Assembly: GCA_947652605.1 (NCBI GenBank)
Contig: OX393576.1
Coordinates: forward strand, 55,590,966-55,654,965
DNA length: 64,000 nt
Reading direction: 5' to 3'
DNA from: Elmis aenea
Taxonomy: Eukaryota; Arthropoda; Insecta; Coleoptera; Elmidae
This document shows positions 1-10,143 of the stretch, in pieces; position 1 is the stretch's first letter; each line of letters begins with the position of its first letter. A program made the position numbers and the translations under genes. Below the pieces are notes generated by a model. It was not told the origin of the DNA, did not search any database, and saw only the letters and a list, made by a program, of their open reading frames with translations.

Positions 1-640
1 AAAAACGATATAGTCGGAATCTGCAGTAATGTAGTTTATTGTAGTTTATTTATTATCACAACAACAAATTACAAAACCTTCGTAACTTGTACCAAATGAG
101 TTTTAAAAGGTTTTACACCTTGTTTTGTTTTGTTTTCACAGCCTACTATAATTTTGTTTTAAAAAAAAACTAAAAAACTTTCGCCACTTACATATTATTA
201 AAAATAACTACATCAACCCTTATATATTTGGAATGACAAAAAAATAAGGAATTTAAATAAGTCATAGCTAACTATGAGTTCTATTTAAAAAAATACAACT
301 TTATGTCACAACTCGAATTTCGTTTTTTTTTTAGAAAATTGTCTACGCTACTGCATTCTTATTAAAAAAGTGCCTGTAGAACGTCAAAATTATTTTTGTT
401 TATTTTCATAAACAAGTGAGATATGGTCATAAAACGAAAAGTCGAAAAATCGAGTTATCGGCGATAACTCGAAAACAAAAGACGATAACCAATTTTAGTT
501 TTCACCATTATCTTTTTCTCGAAAAAAAAATCGAGGATGCGAGGTCCGTTTTTTGATACCTCTTAAAAGATTTTTTGCGCCCACACACTAACAAAAAGTT
601 GGCCACTCCTAGAGTATTATTCAAGGGTACATTTTGCTTC
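1..640. other. AT-rich stretch without a recognised gene
   Basis: No coding signal or recognised element was found. A perfect 10-bp inverted repeat around one base (CGAGTTATCG, g, CGATAACTCG) lies at 451-471; similar CGAGTTATCG pieces occur near 24.17 and 24.28 kb, so it may be transposon debris. Confidence 0.5.
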
Positions 641-652
641 ATAGATACCATT

Positions 653-762
653 AGTATTCAGAAATATTCATGAATACTTTTGGTATCCATGAATAGTTTT
701 GGTATTCATGAATACTGTTGTTATTCATGAATACTTTTTGTATTTATGAATACTTTTGCTAC
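653..762. repeat. Five 19-bp tandem repeats built on a palindrome
   Basis: The core ATTCATGAAT or a one-base variant starts at 666, 685, 704, 723 and 742, a strict 19-bp period. The best unit contains GTATTCATGAATAC, a perfect 14-bp palindrome. The flanks fade quickly on both sides. It could be a short satellite or an array of sites for a dimeric DNA-binding protein; the sequence does not decide. Confidence 0.75.
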
Positions 763-878
763 CAAGTTCAGCCACGAGCGGTGGGTAAAGTGTTAACAAT
801 GATAACAAGTAAACTGCATCTCGTCATAGGTTTTCAAATAATTCAATGTTTTCCAGATATCGTGTAAGCATGTGCTTA

Positions 879-1460
879 GGGGAAGGTCGGGTTATATCGG
901 ACGATTAAGCTTTTTTGCTATTTGTGAATTTGTTACAGGCTCAATTTGACCATACTACGCATCAAAGCATACTTAGATATGTTGTACAAACACCCATAAA
1001 AGCAATTACCCCTAGGGGGAAATGTTTTACCATTCTTAGGTACTCGAAAAGACCCTACTTTTTTGCCCATACAAAAAGTTGGAGGGTTATATCGGACATG
1101 ATTTAATGTTTAGAAAATTACATATTTGTGGTTATCCAAACAAGTTTTTATTACTGTCAAGGCCTGATCAGATTTAAGGGTAAAACATAAAAAAAAAATG
1201 TATTGTTGCTACCGATACACTTAGAAAGTGATTGTACTTGTAAGTTTAAGCAGGATCAGAACTCCAAACTTAGCTTCTTGCACAGAAAAAACTCTATTAC
1301 TTTGACACACGGAAACGACGCAATCTAATATAGTGTGCGTTTCCCTTCTACTAGTTCCTGTCAACAGCCAATATCGCGAGAGGTGCCTCTGTGCATGGCA
1401 AGTGCCCAAAAAACCACTTGTCCGATATTACCCGCTGTCCGATATTACCCGACTTTCCCC
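879..1460. mobile_element. MITE with GGGGAA(A/G)GTCGGGT ends (pogo/Tc1-like)
   Basis: The left end GGGGAAGGTCGGGTTATATC is matched in inverse by the right end GATATTACCCGACTTTCCCC. TA flanks both sides (877-878 and 1461-1462), the target duplication of the Tc1/mariner/pogo group. The motif GGGTAATATCGGAC is repeated inside the right end, as subterminal repeats often are. The 582-bp body has no convincing gene; its small open frames show no recognisable domain. Non-autonomous. Assignment to pogo rather than Tc1 is inference from the look of the ends. Confidence 0.7.
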
Positions 1461-1462
1461 TA

Positions 1463-1758
1463 CATTTCCAAATCATTAATAGCTATGCTTTCGCTAATTT
1501 ATTTGCTTTTAGTAATATGTCCGTCATAAACTATTTGCGCCGTCACCTATAATTCATTATAAAACGGCATTTATATTCTTAATTAAGTCTTACATGAAAA
1601 CAAGCTATTACGATTAGTGTTCCTGAAGCCTTCGTTTACCAACTGTTCTGAACAAAACACAGGTTGTGTGAAAGTTCTATTAAGATTGGCAACTTCGTTA
1701 ATAGGAGTATTCATAGTCGACAGTCGACACAATATTTCTTGGAAGGTGAAAAGCAATA
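1463..1758. other. No recognised feature
   Basis: AT-rich sequence between the MITE and the piggyBac-type element. No gene or repeat was recognised. Confidence 0.4.
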
Positions 1759-2082
1759 TTAACCCATTTATGCCCAAAACTATTTTTGGTTAAGAATTTT
1801 TATGAAACTTTTAAAAACTGGTGTTTAGTGTCTAAACAAAGCATATAAAATGTTTTAAGAAATAATTTTTAAGTAGTTTTTGAGATTTTGGGTGGGTCGA
1901 TGACCCTTTGGGCAAATCCATGACTTACCTATTGTATTCAAACAAGTTCTCGCTAAAAGCTTATTACCTTATATACAGTATAATAGATTTTAAATTAAAA
2001 TTGTTTACAAGCAAAAACTTTTGGGAAACACTGATACAGATATTAATTTTCTTTTACCTAAGAACACAAATTAAACCTTATT

Positions 2083-2290
2083 TGTAGGCATCTGTAAAAG
2101 TTTTGTTGTACCGCCCGTATAGAGATGGCAGCATTATAGTATAGTTTTGAGGTTATGAGTTATGACAAGCGGAACTGCGTATAAGTACGTCGTAGTAGTA
2201 AGATGTATGTTATGCTTATGAATTTATGATTTATGTTGAAATAGTGGAAATAAACGTTTTTATAATAATTTGGCTATCTAAGACCCTACA
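2083..2290 (+). repeat. 5' LTR of the Ty3/gypsy element
   Basis: 208 bp, TG...CA bounded, apparently identical to the 3' LTR. Preceded by the TATT target copy at 2079-2082. The primer-binding site just downstream was not assigned to a tRNA. Confidence 0.92.
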
Positions 2291-2394
2291 GTTATTTCAG
2301 AAGAGGGATTCGATTCGGGATTCGATTCGAGATTCGATTCGATTCGACTTAGTTATTGTGCACAGACAGTGATATTTATTTTAGCATTCAATAA

Positions 2395-4428
2395 ATGGTG
2401 CGTAAGAATAAAAAGAATATGGCGACGCAACTAAATGTAGAAGAAATTATTGAAGCGACGACGCGTGCAGTTTTGGCGGCTCAGAGGTCTGAAAGTCCGT
2501 CAATTGGCATAAACGCATTAGATATTGGTGGTCAAATACCAATTTATGACGAGAAAGAAGACATCGAAGTAAATTTAGATCATGTTAAAGCTGTTATCGA
2601 TTTTCCGAAACCTTCAAATTCAAAACAAGTACATCGTTTTCTTGGACTGACTGGTTATTTAAGAAGATTTATTAAAGATTATGCAATAATAGCAAAACCT
2701 TTATTTGCCTTAATTCGGAAAAATGCTATTTTTAAATTTGGTGAAAAAGAATTGGAAGCATTTGAATGTTTAAAACAAAAATTAGTTTCACCTCCTATTT
2801 TAGCAATATATTCCCCAGTAGCCTATACGGAGCTTCATACCGATGCAAGTAGTACAGGTTATGGTGCAATACTTATGCAGCGAAAATTAGATAATAAATT
2901 ACACCCAGTTTTTTATTATAGTAGACGAACTACTGAAGTAGAAAGTCGTTATCATAGCTATGAACTTGAAACATTAGCAATTATTTATGCACTTGAGAGA
3001 TTTCGTATTTATTTACATGGTATTAAGTTTACGATTGTTACTGATTGTAATGCTCTTAAGTTAGCTTTGTCTAAAAGAGATCTTAACCCCAAAATAGCTA
3101 GGTGGGCATTAATATTACAAAATTACGATTATGACATAATTCATCGTAAATGTGATCAAATGAGTCATGTAGATTGTCTTAGTCGATCGATTTTAATAGT
3201 TGAACCAACTACGTTGGAACAAGCTTTGATTTACAAACAAATGAAAGACACCAAAATTCAAACAATTATGCATGAATTAGAAAACGAAGAAAGTCCAAAT
3301 TTTGAGTTAAGAAATGGTGTTTTGTATCGTAAGTTTCGTGAAGGAATATTATTTTATGTACCTTCTAGTATGGAGAATCAAATTATTAGAACATGTCACG
3401 ATGATGTTGGACATATAGGACTAGATAAAACCATAGAGTTAATTACTAGAGTGTATTGGTTTCCAAAATTACGAACCATTGTTAAAGATTACATTTCAAA
3501 TTGCCTTAAATGTTTATTGTATTCTACAAAATCCGGTAAGAAAGAAGGAACTTTACAATTAGTAGATAAGGGTGATAAACCGTTTAAAACTGTACATGTG
3601 GACCATTTTGGACCATTAGAGAAAACTGAACGTGGCTATAAGCATATTTTGATAGTGATCGATGCTTTCACTAGATATTGTTTATTATACCCCGTTAAAA
3701 GTACTTCAAGTAAAGAAAGCATTCAGAAATTAAAAGATTATATTGTACATTTTGGATTATTAGAAATCATTATTAGTGATAAAGGAACAAGTTTTACTTC
3801 TGAATTGTTTAAAGAATTTATGACCGAGTGTAATATAAAACACATTAAAATTGCTTCAGCATCACCTCAATCTAATGGACAAGTAGAGCGAGTGAATAGA
3901 TTTTTAAAGTCAACATTAGCAAAGTTAGGTACACCTCATACATGGGATGTTGTATTGCAACGTGCTCAGTTTGTTATCAATAATACTTGTAATCGATCAG
4001 TTGGCAATACCCCAAGTAAATTGTTATTTGGTATAAATCAAAAAGGTTATGGAGACGATGAGTTGAGAGACCTTATTACAGAAATTCAAGGTATAGATGA
4101 TGAATTAGAGGTACTTAGGCAAACTGCAAAAGAAAGTAATTTGAAAACTCAAAGTTATAATAAATTAAAGTATGATGAGGCACATCGAAGGCCCGTTAAG
4201 TACGATAAAGGTGATTTTGTAATGATTAAGAATGTAGTAACTGAACCCGGAATAAATAGAAAATTATTGGCAAAATACAAAGGGCCATATGTAATAAAAG
4301 AAGTGTTGGATAGAGATAGGTATGTTATAGGGGATGTGGAAGGTTTTCCAATAACAAAGAAAAATTTTTCGGGAGTTTATGGGCCAGAAAGAATGAAATT
4401 ATGGATAAAAGAAATTAATTTTAATTAA
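2395..4428 (+). CDS. Short gag leader fused in frame to RT thumb, RNase H and integrase
   Basis: A 677-residue open frame. Residues 1 to about 45 look like a gag N-terminus (lysine-rich, then a helical stretch). From about residue 60 it reads as the end of a Ty3/gypsy reverse transcriptase (FPKPSNSKQVHRFLGL, 69-84), without the catalytic YxDD core. RNase H follows with D150, E192 and D217 as likely catalytic residues. Integrase has an HHCC zinc site (H335, H340, C370, C373) and D403, D462, E498 with DD35E spacing, then a GPY-type C-terminal module. A deletion of gag, protease and RT core kept the frame open. Start chosen at the first ATG after the leader. The product could cut and join DNA but could not copy RNA. 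Confidence 0.9.
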   Translation: MVRKNKKNMATQLNVEEIIEATTRAVLAAQRSESPSIGINALDIGGQIPIYDEKEDIEVNLDHVKAVIDFPKPSNSKQVHRFLGLTGYLRRFIKDYAIIAKPLFALIRKNAIFKFGEKELEAFECLKQKLVSPPILAIYSPVAYTELHTDASSTGYGAILMQRKLDNKLHPVFYYSRRTTEVESRYHSYELETLAIIYALERFRIYLHGIKFTIVTDCNALKLALSKRDLNPKIARWALILQNYDYDIIHRKCDQMSHVDCLSRSILIVEPTTLEQALIYKQMKDTKIQTIMHELENEESPNFELRNGVLYRKFREGILFYVPSSMENQIIRTCHDDVGHIGLDKTIELITRVYWFPKLRTIVKDYISNCLKCLLYSTKSGKKEGTLQLVDKGDKPFKTVHVDHFGPLEKTERGYKHILIVIDAFTRYCLLYPVKSTSSKESIQKLKDYIVHFGLLEIIISDKGTSFTSELFKEFMTECNIKHIKIASASPQSNGQVERVNRFLKSTLAKLGTPHTWDVVLQRAQFVINNTCNRSVGNTPSKLLFGINQKGYGDDELRDLITEIQGIDDELEVLRQTAKESNLKTQSYNKLKYDEAHRRPVKYDKGDFVMIKNVVTEPGINRKLLAKYKGPYVIKEVLDRDRYVIGDVEGFPITKKNFSGVYGPERMKLWIKEINFN

Positions 4429-4597
4429 TATACATTGTAATCTAGTTATTTATAAGTAATGTTTTTGTTTCAAAAGTATGCTACACTTATATTGTAGGTT
4501 TAGGCTGTGTTTAAATATTATGTTTAAATAAATAGAATATTAAGTTTGTATTGTAAACCTTATGGTCGAGGACGACCAAGGTCAGGAAGGCCGAAAC

Positions 4598-4805
4598 TGT
4601 AGGCATCTGTAAAAGTTTTGTTGTACCGCCCGTATAGAGATGGCAGCATTATAGTATAGTTTTGAGGTTATGAGTTATGACAAGCGGAACTGCGTATAAG
4701 TACGTCGTAGTAGTAAGATGTATGTTATGCTTATGAATTTATGATTTATGTTGAAATAGTGGAAATAAACGTTTTTATAATAATTTGGCTATCTAAGACC
4801 CTACA
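4598..4805 (+). repeat. 3' LTR of the Ty3/gypsy element
   Basis: 208 bp, apparently identical to the 5' LTR, followed by the second TATT target copy (4806-4809). The region 4429-4597 between gene and LTR is non-coding and ends with a purine-rich stretch that could prime plus-strand synthesis. Confidence 0.92.
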
Positions 4806-5135
4806 TATTGAACCTATAATTAGGGATCAAATTTCGACTGCATGCAATAATCTTCATGAATCCGCCTTCAATTAGATTACAACTTTCATTGGCGTAGACT
4901 GAATTGTAAACACAAATAATATTTAAAAAAAGAGACGGAGATTGTGCCTTTGTTTCGTTTAGTTCTGCCTCTTCTTAATCCGCTGTGAGCAATTTTAAAA
5001 GGAATATACTATACCGTTGTTTTTTCCGCTAATTTCGCTATAATCTCAAATTTGCTATATTTCTGGTTCACTTTCTCATAAACTTCACAACTGTTGGGAT
5101 ATTTAATCCCATTTAAAATACCTAATGGGACTATA

Positions 5136-6644
5136 CAGGGTGGTGCTTTTTTCGATGCTCACCATTGCTATCTTGGAGAGATACAAGGTCGGTTAAATTA
5201 GAGAAAAGTTGCACATTTTTATGGCAATTAAGAATCTGAAAAGAAATCCTGGATATTTTGATTCGTTTTTGATTTATTACAAAAAAACTGAAAAATGTGA
5301 TTTTAGAAAAATATTATTATCTTTCCTACCATTGACGCTATTTCATTTAAACTTGGTAATTTTGTGTTTTTGACCGTCCTGGGTTTGATGACGTCAACAG
5401 AAATTTTCTAAGACTTCTAGATTTCAAGTTGCGATAGTCAACTTTTTTATTTCTTGTGGCCGCCATATTGGATTTTTACACCATCAGACAGACAAAAAAA
5501 TTAGCTTTTCAGATTGGTAACCAACATACCTTTTTTCTTTCAAAAAACTTGTTGAAATTTTAAAATTTGTGTAAATAATTGATAAAATCGAGAATGCTCT
5601 GAAAAACAATTGAAATTATAATATAAATCAAAGTGACAACATTTTATAGGTCTAATAAAATAACGAAAGGACAATAAATTTAAAACACCAGATAAATAAT
5701 TATTTAAATTGTTTAAAGTGCGCGCCGTTATGTATGATGTACTAGTGGTTAGTCCTCAAATTCATTTCGTCCACTTCATTTAGGATAGTTTGTCTCGAAA
5801 TAGAGTCGAAAGCATTTTTGAGTTTATGGCGAAGAAGTTCAATATTTTCCGTTGGGGTTGCATAAACAACATCAATGTAAAAGTAATCCATAGGCATTAA
5901 ACATGGCGATCGCGGAGGCCAATGAACAGGACCAAACGTACCAAGTCATGCATTTTGAAAGCGTACATCTAAATTAATATCCTTTTACAATGCGGGCGTT
6001 GTGAGGACCAGCTCCTTCTTGCTGAAACTACTGATGATTTTTAATTGTTAATAATGGCAATTCGCCTAACATATCTTCTAAATATGTTTCCAACAATCTT
6101 AATTTCGTTATCATTAGACCTATAAAATGTTGTGTCACTTTGATTTATATTATAATTTCAATTGTTTTTCAGACCATTCTCGATTTTATGAATTATTTAC
6201 ACAAATTTTAAAATTTCAACAAGTTTTTTGAAAGAAAAAAGGTATTTTGGTTACCAATTTGAAAAGCTAATTTTTTTGTCTGTCTGATGGTGTAAAAATC
6301 CAATATGGCGGCCATAAGAAATAAAAAAGTTGACTATCGCAACTTGAAATCTAGAAGGCTTAGAAAATTTCTGTTGACGTCATCAAACCCAGGACGGTCA
6401 AAAACATAAAGTTACCAAGTTTAAATGAAATAGCGTCAATGGTAGGGAAGATACTAATATTTTTCTAAAATCACATTTTTCAGTTTTTTTTGTAATAAAT
6501 CAAAAACGAATCAAAATATCCAGGATTTCTTTTCAGATTCTTAATCGCCATAAAAATGTGCAACTTTTCTCTAATTTAACCGACCTTGTATCTCTTACCG
6601 TTTCTTAAATAGCAATGGTGAGCATCGAAAAAAGCACCACCCTG
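5136..6644 (-). mobile_element. Tc1/mariner-superfamily element with about 530-bp inverted repeats
   Basis: Ends CAGGGTGGTGC...GCACCACCCTG, with TA at 5134-5135 and 6645-6646. The left arm (5136 to about 5665) and right arm (about 6110 to 6644) are inverted copies with only small differences, such as a 10-bp indel near the tip. The match in copy B (8631-8642) reads straight through without the element, giving an empty site with a TA target. The short middle holds a decayed minus-strand transposase. The element is dead on its own. Confidence 0.9.
5745..6095 (-). pseudogene. Decayed Tc1/mariner-type (DDE_3-like) transposase fragment
   Basis: On the minus strand, stop-broken frames read EGAGPHNARIVK, then GPVHWPPRSP and MPMDYF, then VYATPTENIELLRHKL. 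In intact relatives these correspond to the QQDGAPPHNAR block, the GPVxWPPRSPDLTPLDFF block and the following helix. The middle catalytic aspartate is replaced by glutamate, and at least one frameshift and two stops separate the blocks. Only the C-terminal part of the catalytic domain remains between the long inverted repeats. Family call from motifs only. Confidence 0.75.
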
Positions 6645-6853
6645 TATATCCCATAATCAAAAGTGAAATTTGAATTTTTTCAAAAATATGGCTATATTGA
6701 AATCTTGTATAATACACTTATATTAACACAAAAACCATAAGAATAAGCAAATTTTACATTCCGCTTAGGAAAAAAAAATCCGTCTTGAAAGGGTTAAAGT
6801 AGACTAAAATATACGAGGGGTCGTTAACGACCCTTTGGGCATAAATGGGTTAA

Positions 6854-7780
6854 AAAACCTATATAAACACAGTTTTGGTGGAGGTGCCGGTATATTAAAA
6901 ATAAATACAATTGATATTCGTTCTTTTGTGTTAATAAATTACACAGTTTTATTTATTTCCTTGCTGTAATTGTGTAAAATACGGCATTTTTAGTTTTGGC
7001 TTGGTTAAATTGTGCAACATACAGCATTTCAACAAAACAATGTTGTCATCGACACTTTTTAACGCTTAATAACTCAGTATTGTACGAGTGTACAAATTTT
7101 CAAATTGATTTGCATACGGAATCCAAAGTATTTATTTTATTATAAAATAACTGTATTACGGGGAATATAAAACTGCGTGTTTGATGTTAAAATTGGAAAT
7201 TGTGGGAGATTATAAATCGCATATTACAGAAACGTTATTTCCAGTACAAAATTTTACGATAGACGAGTAGTAACTATAACTAATTCCTTTTTGAGGACTG
7301 GTATCTTTCAGGATGTACTTGCCAAGTAATCTGACAAGTATCTACGGTAAAAAGTATATTTGAGATAATAAGACAAGTTATCCTTCGTCTGGAATACCAA
7401 ATCTTAAAAAATAGAAACCGAATAGAACATAAAATTTGCTCATACAGTAGTAAATAAATTGTGCGAATCATACTATGAAACAAACAGAAAAGTATAACAG
7501 TTCTTAATTATTTTCCTAAACCTAAAGTTACAACGTCATTATTATAGAATAGATTGACAATAGTGGGTATATAAAAAGAATAAACGTTGCATTTCTCAAA
7601 ATTTCCAACCAAATAGAATTCGCAATATTAAACTAATAATTTTGGTTAAATAAAAATATGAAATTCTTTTTTTTTCCGCACCATATCGGTGAAACGTATA
7701 TGAAAAACAATAACAAATTTGTATAAAATCTTTATTATACAGCGAAGAAGGGTGGTGTCGATACCCTAGATGTGCATGAA
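6854..7780. other. Flank of the duplicated locus, no gene recognised
   Basis: AT-rich DNA with its partner at 8844-9796. The small minus-strand open frames occur in both copies but show no domain or codon signal. Confidence 0.4.
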
Positions 7781-7980
7781 NNNNNNNNNNNNNNNNNNNN
7801 NNNNNNNNNNNNNNNNNNNNNNNNNNNNNNNNNNNNNNNNNNNNNNNNNNNNNNNNNNNNNNNNNNNNNNNNNNNNNNNNNNNNNNNNNNNNNNNNNNNN
7901 NNNNNNNNNNNNNNNNNNNNNNNNNNNNNNNNNNNNNNNNNNNNNNNNNNNNNNNNNNNNNNNNNNNNNNNNNNNNNNNN
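7781..7980. other. Assembly gap of exactly 200 N
   Basis: A run of 200 N. The round size suggests a placeholder and not a measured distance. It separates the two copies of the duplicated locus. Confidence 0.99.
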
Positions 7981-9796
7981 GCAATATTAACCCATTTATG
8001 CCCAAAACTATTTTTGGTTAGGAATTTTTATGAAACTTTTAAAAACTTGTGTTTAGTGTCTAAACAAAGCATATAAAATGTTTTAAGAAATAATTTTTAA
8101 GTAGTTTTTGAGATTTTGGGTGGGTCGATGACCCTTTGGGCAAATCCATGACTTACCTATTGTATTCAAACAAGTTCTCGCTAAAAGCTTATTACCTTAT
8201 ATACAGTATAATAGATTTTAAATTAAAATTGTTTACAAGCAAAAACTTTTGGGAAACACTGATACAGATATTAATTTTCTTTTACCTAAGAACACAAATT
8301 AAACCTTATTGAACCTATAATTAGGGATCAAATTTCGACTGCTTGCAATAATCTTCATGAATCCGCCTTCAATTAGATTACAACTTTCATTGGCGTAGAC
8401 TGAATTGTAAACACAAATAATATTTAAAAAAAGAGACGGAGATTGTGCCTTTGTTTCGTTTAGTTCTGCCTCTTCTTAATCCGCTGGGAGCAATTTTAAA
8501 AGGAATATACTATACCGTTGTTTTTTCCGCTAATTTCGCTATAATCTCAAATTTGCTATATTTCTGGTTCACTTTCTCATAAACTTCACAACTGTTGGGA
8601 TATATAATCCCATTAAAAATACCTAATGGGACTATATATCCCATAATCAAAAGTGAAATTTGAATTTTTTCAAAAATATGGCTATATTGAAATCTTGTAT
8701 AATACACTTATATTAACACAAAAACCATAAGCATAAGCAAATTTCACATTCCGCTTAGGAAAAAAAAATCCGTCTTGAAAGGGTTAAAGTAGACTAAAAT
8801 ATACGAGGGGTCGTTAACGACCCTTTGGGCATAAATGGGTTAAAAAACCTATAAAAACACAGTTTTGGTGGAGGTGCCGGTATATTAAAAATAAATACAA
8901 TTAAGGATATTCGTTCTTTTGTGTTAATTAATTACACAGTTTTATTTATTTCCTTGCTGTAATTGTGTAAAATACGGCATTTTTAGTTTTGGCTTGGTTA
9001 AATTGTGCAACATACAGCATTTCAACAAAACAATGTTGTCATCGACACTTTTTAACGCTTAATAACTCAGTATTGTACGAGTGTACAAATTTTCAAATTG
9101 ACTTGCATACGGAATCCAAAGTATTTATTTTATTATAAAATAACTGTATTACGGGGAATATAAAACTGCGTGTTTGATGTTAAAATTGGAAATTGTGGGA
9201 GAATATAAATCGTATATTACAGAAAGGTTATTTCCAGGAAAAAAATTTACGGTAGACGAGTAGTAACTATGTATAACTAATTCCTTTTTGAGGACTGGTA
9301 TCTTTCAGGCAGTACTTGCCAAGTAATCTGACAAGTATCTACGGTAAAAAGTATATTTGCGATAATAAGACAAGTTATCCTTCGTCTGGAATACCAAATC
9401 TTAAAAAAGAGAAACCGAATAGAACAGAAAATTGGCTCATACAGTAGTAAATAAATTGCACGAATCATACTATGAAACAAACAGAAAAGTATAACAGTTC
9501 TTAATTATTTTCCTAAGCCTAAAGTTACAACGTCATTAATAATAATTATTCTATAAAGAATAGATTGACAATAGTGGGTATATAAAAAGAATAACTAAAC
9601 GTTGCATTTCTCAAAATGTCCAACCAAATAGAATTCGCAATATTAAAACTAATAATTTTGGTTAAGTAAAAATATGAAATTCTTTTTTTTTCCGCACCAT
9701 ATCGGTGAAACGTATATGAAAAACAATAACAAATTTGTATAAAATCTTTTTTATACAGCGAAGAAGGGTGGTGTCGATTCCCTAGATGTGCATGAA
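7981..9796. repeat. Copy B of the duplicated locus
   Basis: Near-identical partner of 1753-7780, lacking both the Ty3/gypsy and the Tc1/mariner insertions. It starts directly at the gap edge. It provides two clean pre-insertion sites: TATT at 8307-8310 and the TA-rich site at 8631-8642. Confidence 0.9.
7991..8839. mobile_element. piggyBac-type non-autonomous element, copy B (849 bp, uninterrupted)
   Basis: TTAA (7987-7990), CCCATTTATGCCCAAA at the left, TTTGGGCATAAATGGG at the right, TTAA (8840-8843). Same element as copy A but intact in structure. No transposase-like frame; probably mobilised by a piggyBac transposase elsewhere. Confidence 0.87.
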
Positions 9797-10143
9797 TATC
9801 TCGAAGCAAAACAAATACATAGGTGATCAATAACATTTTGCAGTAAAATTATTGATGTTGGTGGATGTTGAGGTTGCTTTCACAATTATATGGAAACATT
9901 TACATCCCACTTGAAATAAACGAAATAAGAAATCTAAATAAACATTGTTTAGCAACGCAATTGGTAAAGCCTCATAAGACGAGGAAAGGAAGGGTTAACT
10001 AAGTACCACATTGCAGGTTCCAGGTTCAAGTGAACAACAAATTTCAGTTAAATCAACTGATGAATCAGTGTCATATTTGCCCGTCTATAATTTTTTGACA
10101 CTTAACAGTGTTATGATGTTTGTAATTTAAATGTCTGTACTGA
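9797..10143. other. No recognised feature
   Basis: Unique-looking AT-rich sequence up to the target copy of the next element. No gene seen. Confidence 0.4.

Larger units (their letters stand above)
2083..4805 (+). mobile_element. Ty3/gypsy LTR retrotransposon, internally deleted
   Basis: Two 208-bp LTRs (2083-2290 and 4598-4805), beginning TGTAGG and ending CTACA, appear identical base for base, so the insertion is recent. A 4-bp target duplication TATT lies at 2079-2082 and 4806-4809. The matching site at 8307-8310 holds TATT once, with no element, which confirms the insertion. A GATTCGATTCG-type simple repeat (2308-2346) fills the leader. A purine-rich stretch precedes the 3' LTR. The single gene lacks gag body, protease and most of reverse transcriptase, so the copy is probably mobilised only in trans. 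Confidence 0.93.
1763..6849. mobile_element. piggyBac-type non-autonomous element, copy A, with two nested insertions
   Basis: The left end is TTAA (1759-1762) then CCCATTTATGCCCAAA; the right end is TTTGGGCATAAATGGG then TTAA (6850-6853). TTAA target duplication plus CCC...GGG termini is the piggyBac signature. The 16-bp terminal repeats are perfect. A subterminal GACCCTTTGGGC motif occurs near both ends. No transposase gene is visible. The element is interrupted by a Ty3/gypsy element and by a Tc1/mariner element; without them it would be close to the 849-bp copy B. Confidence 0.85.
1753..7780. repeat. Copy A of a duplicated locus, ends at assembly gap
   Basis: Apart from two insertions (2083-4805 and 5136-6644), this segment is near-identical to 7981-9796. 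Copy A runs into the N gap at exactly the point where its match in copy B continues (…TGTGCATGAA). Copy B begins right after the gap at the match of 1753. Differences are scattered substitutions and a few small indels. This is the pattern of two overlapping contig ends or haplotypes laid end to end, although a real tandem duplication remains possible. Confidence 0.85.

Noticed and set aside
7766..8021. Open frames across 7.77-8.02 kb
   Set aside because: They are made of N from the assembly gap.
9546..9836. 96-codon minus-strand open frame
   Set aside because: Composition is that of random AT-rich DNA; the matching stretch in copy A is not conserved as a protein.
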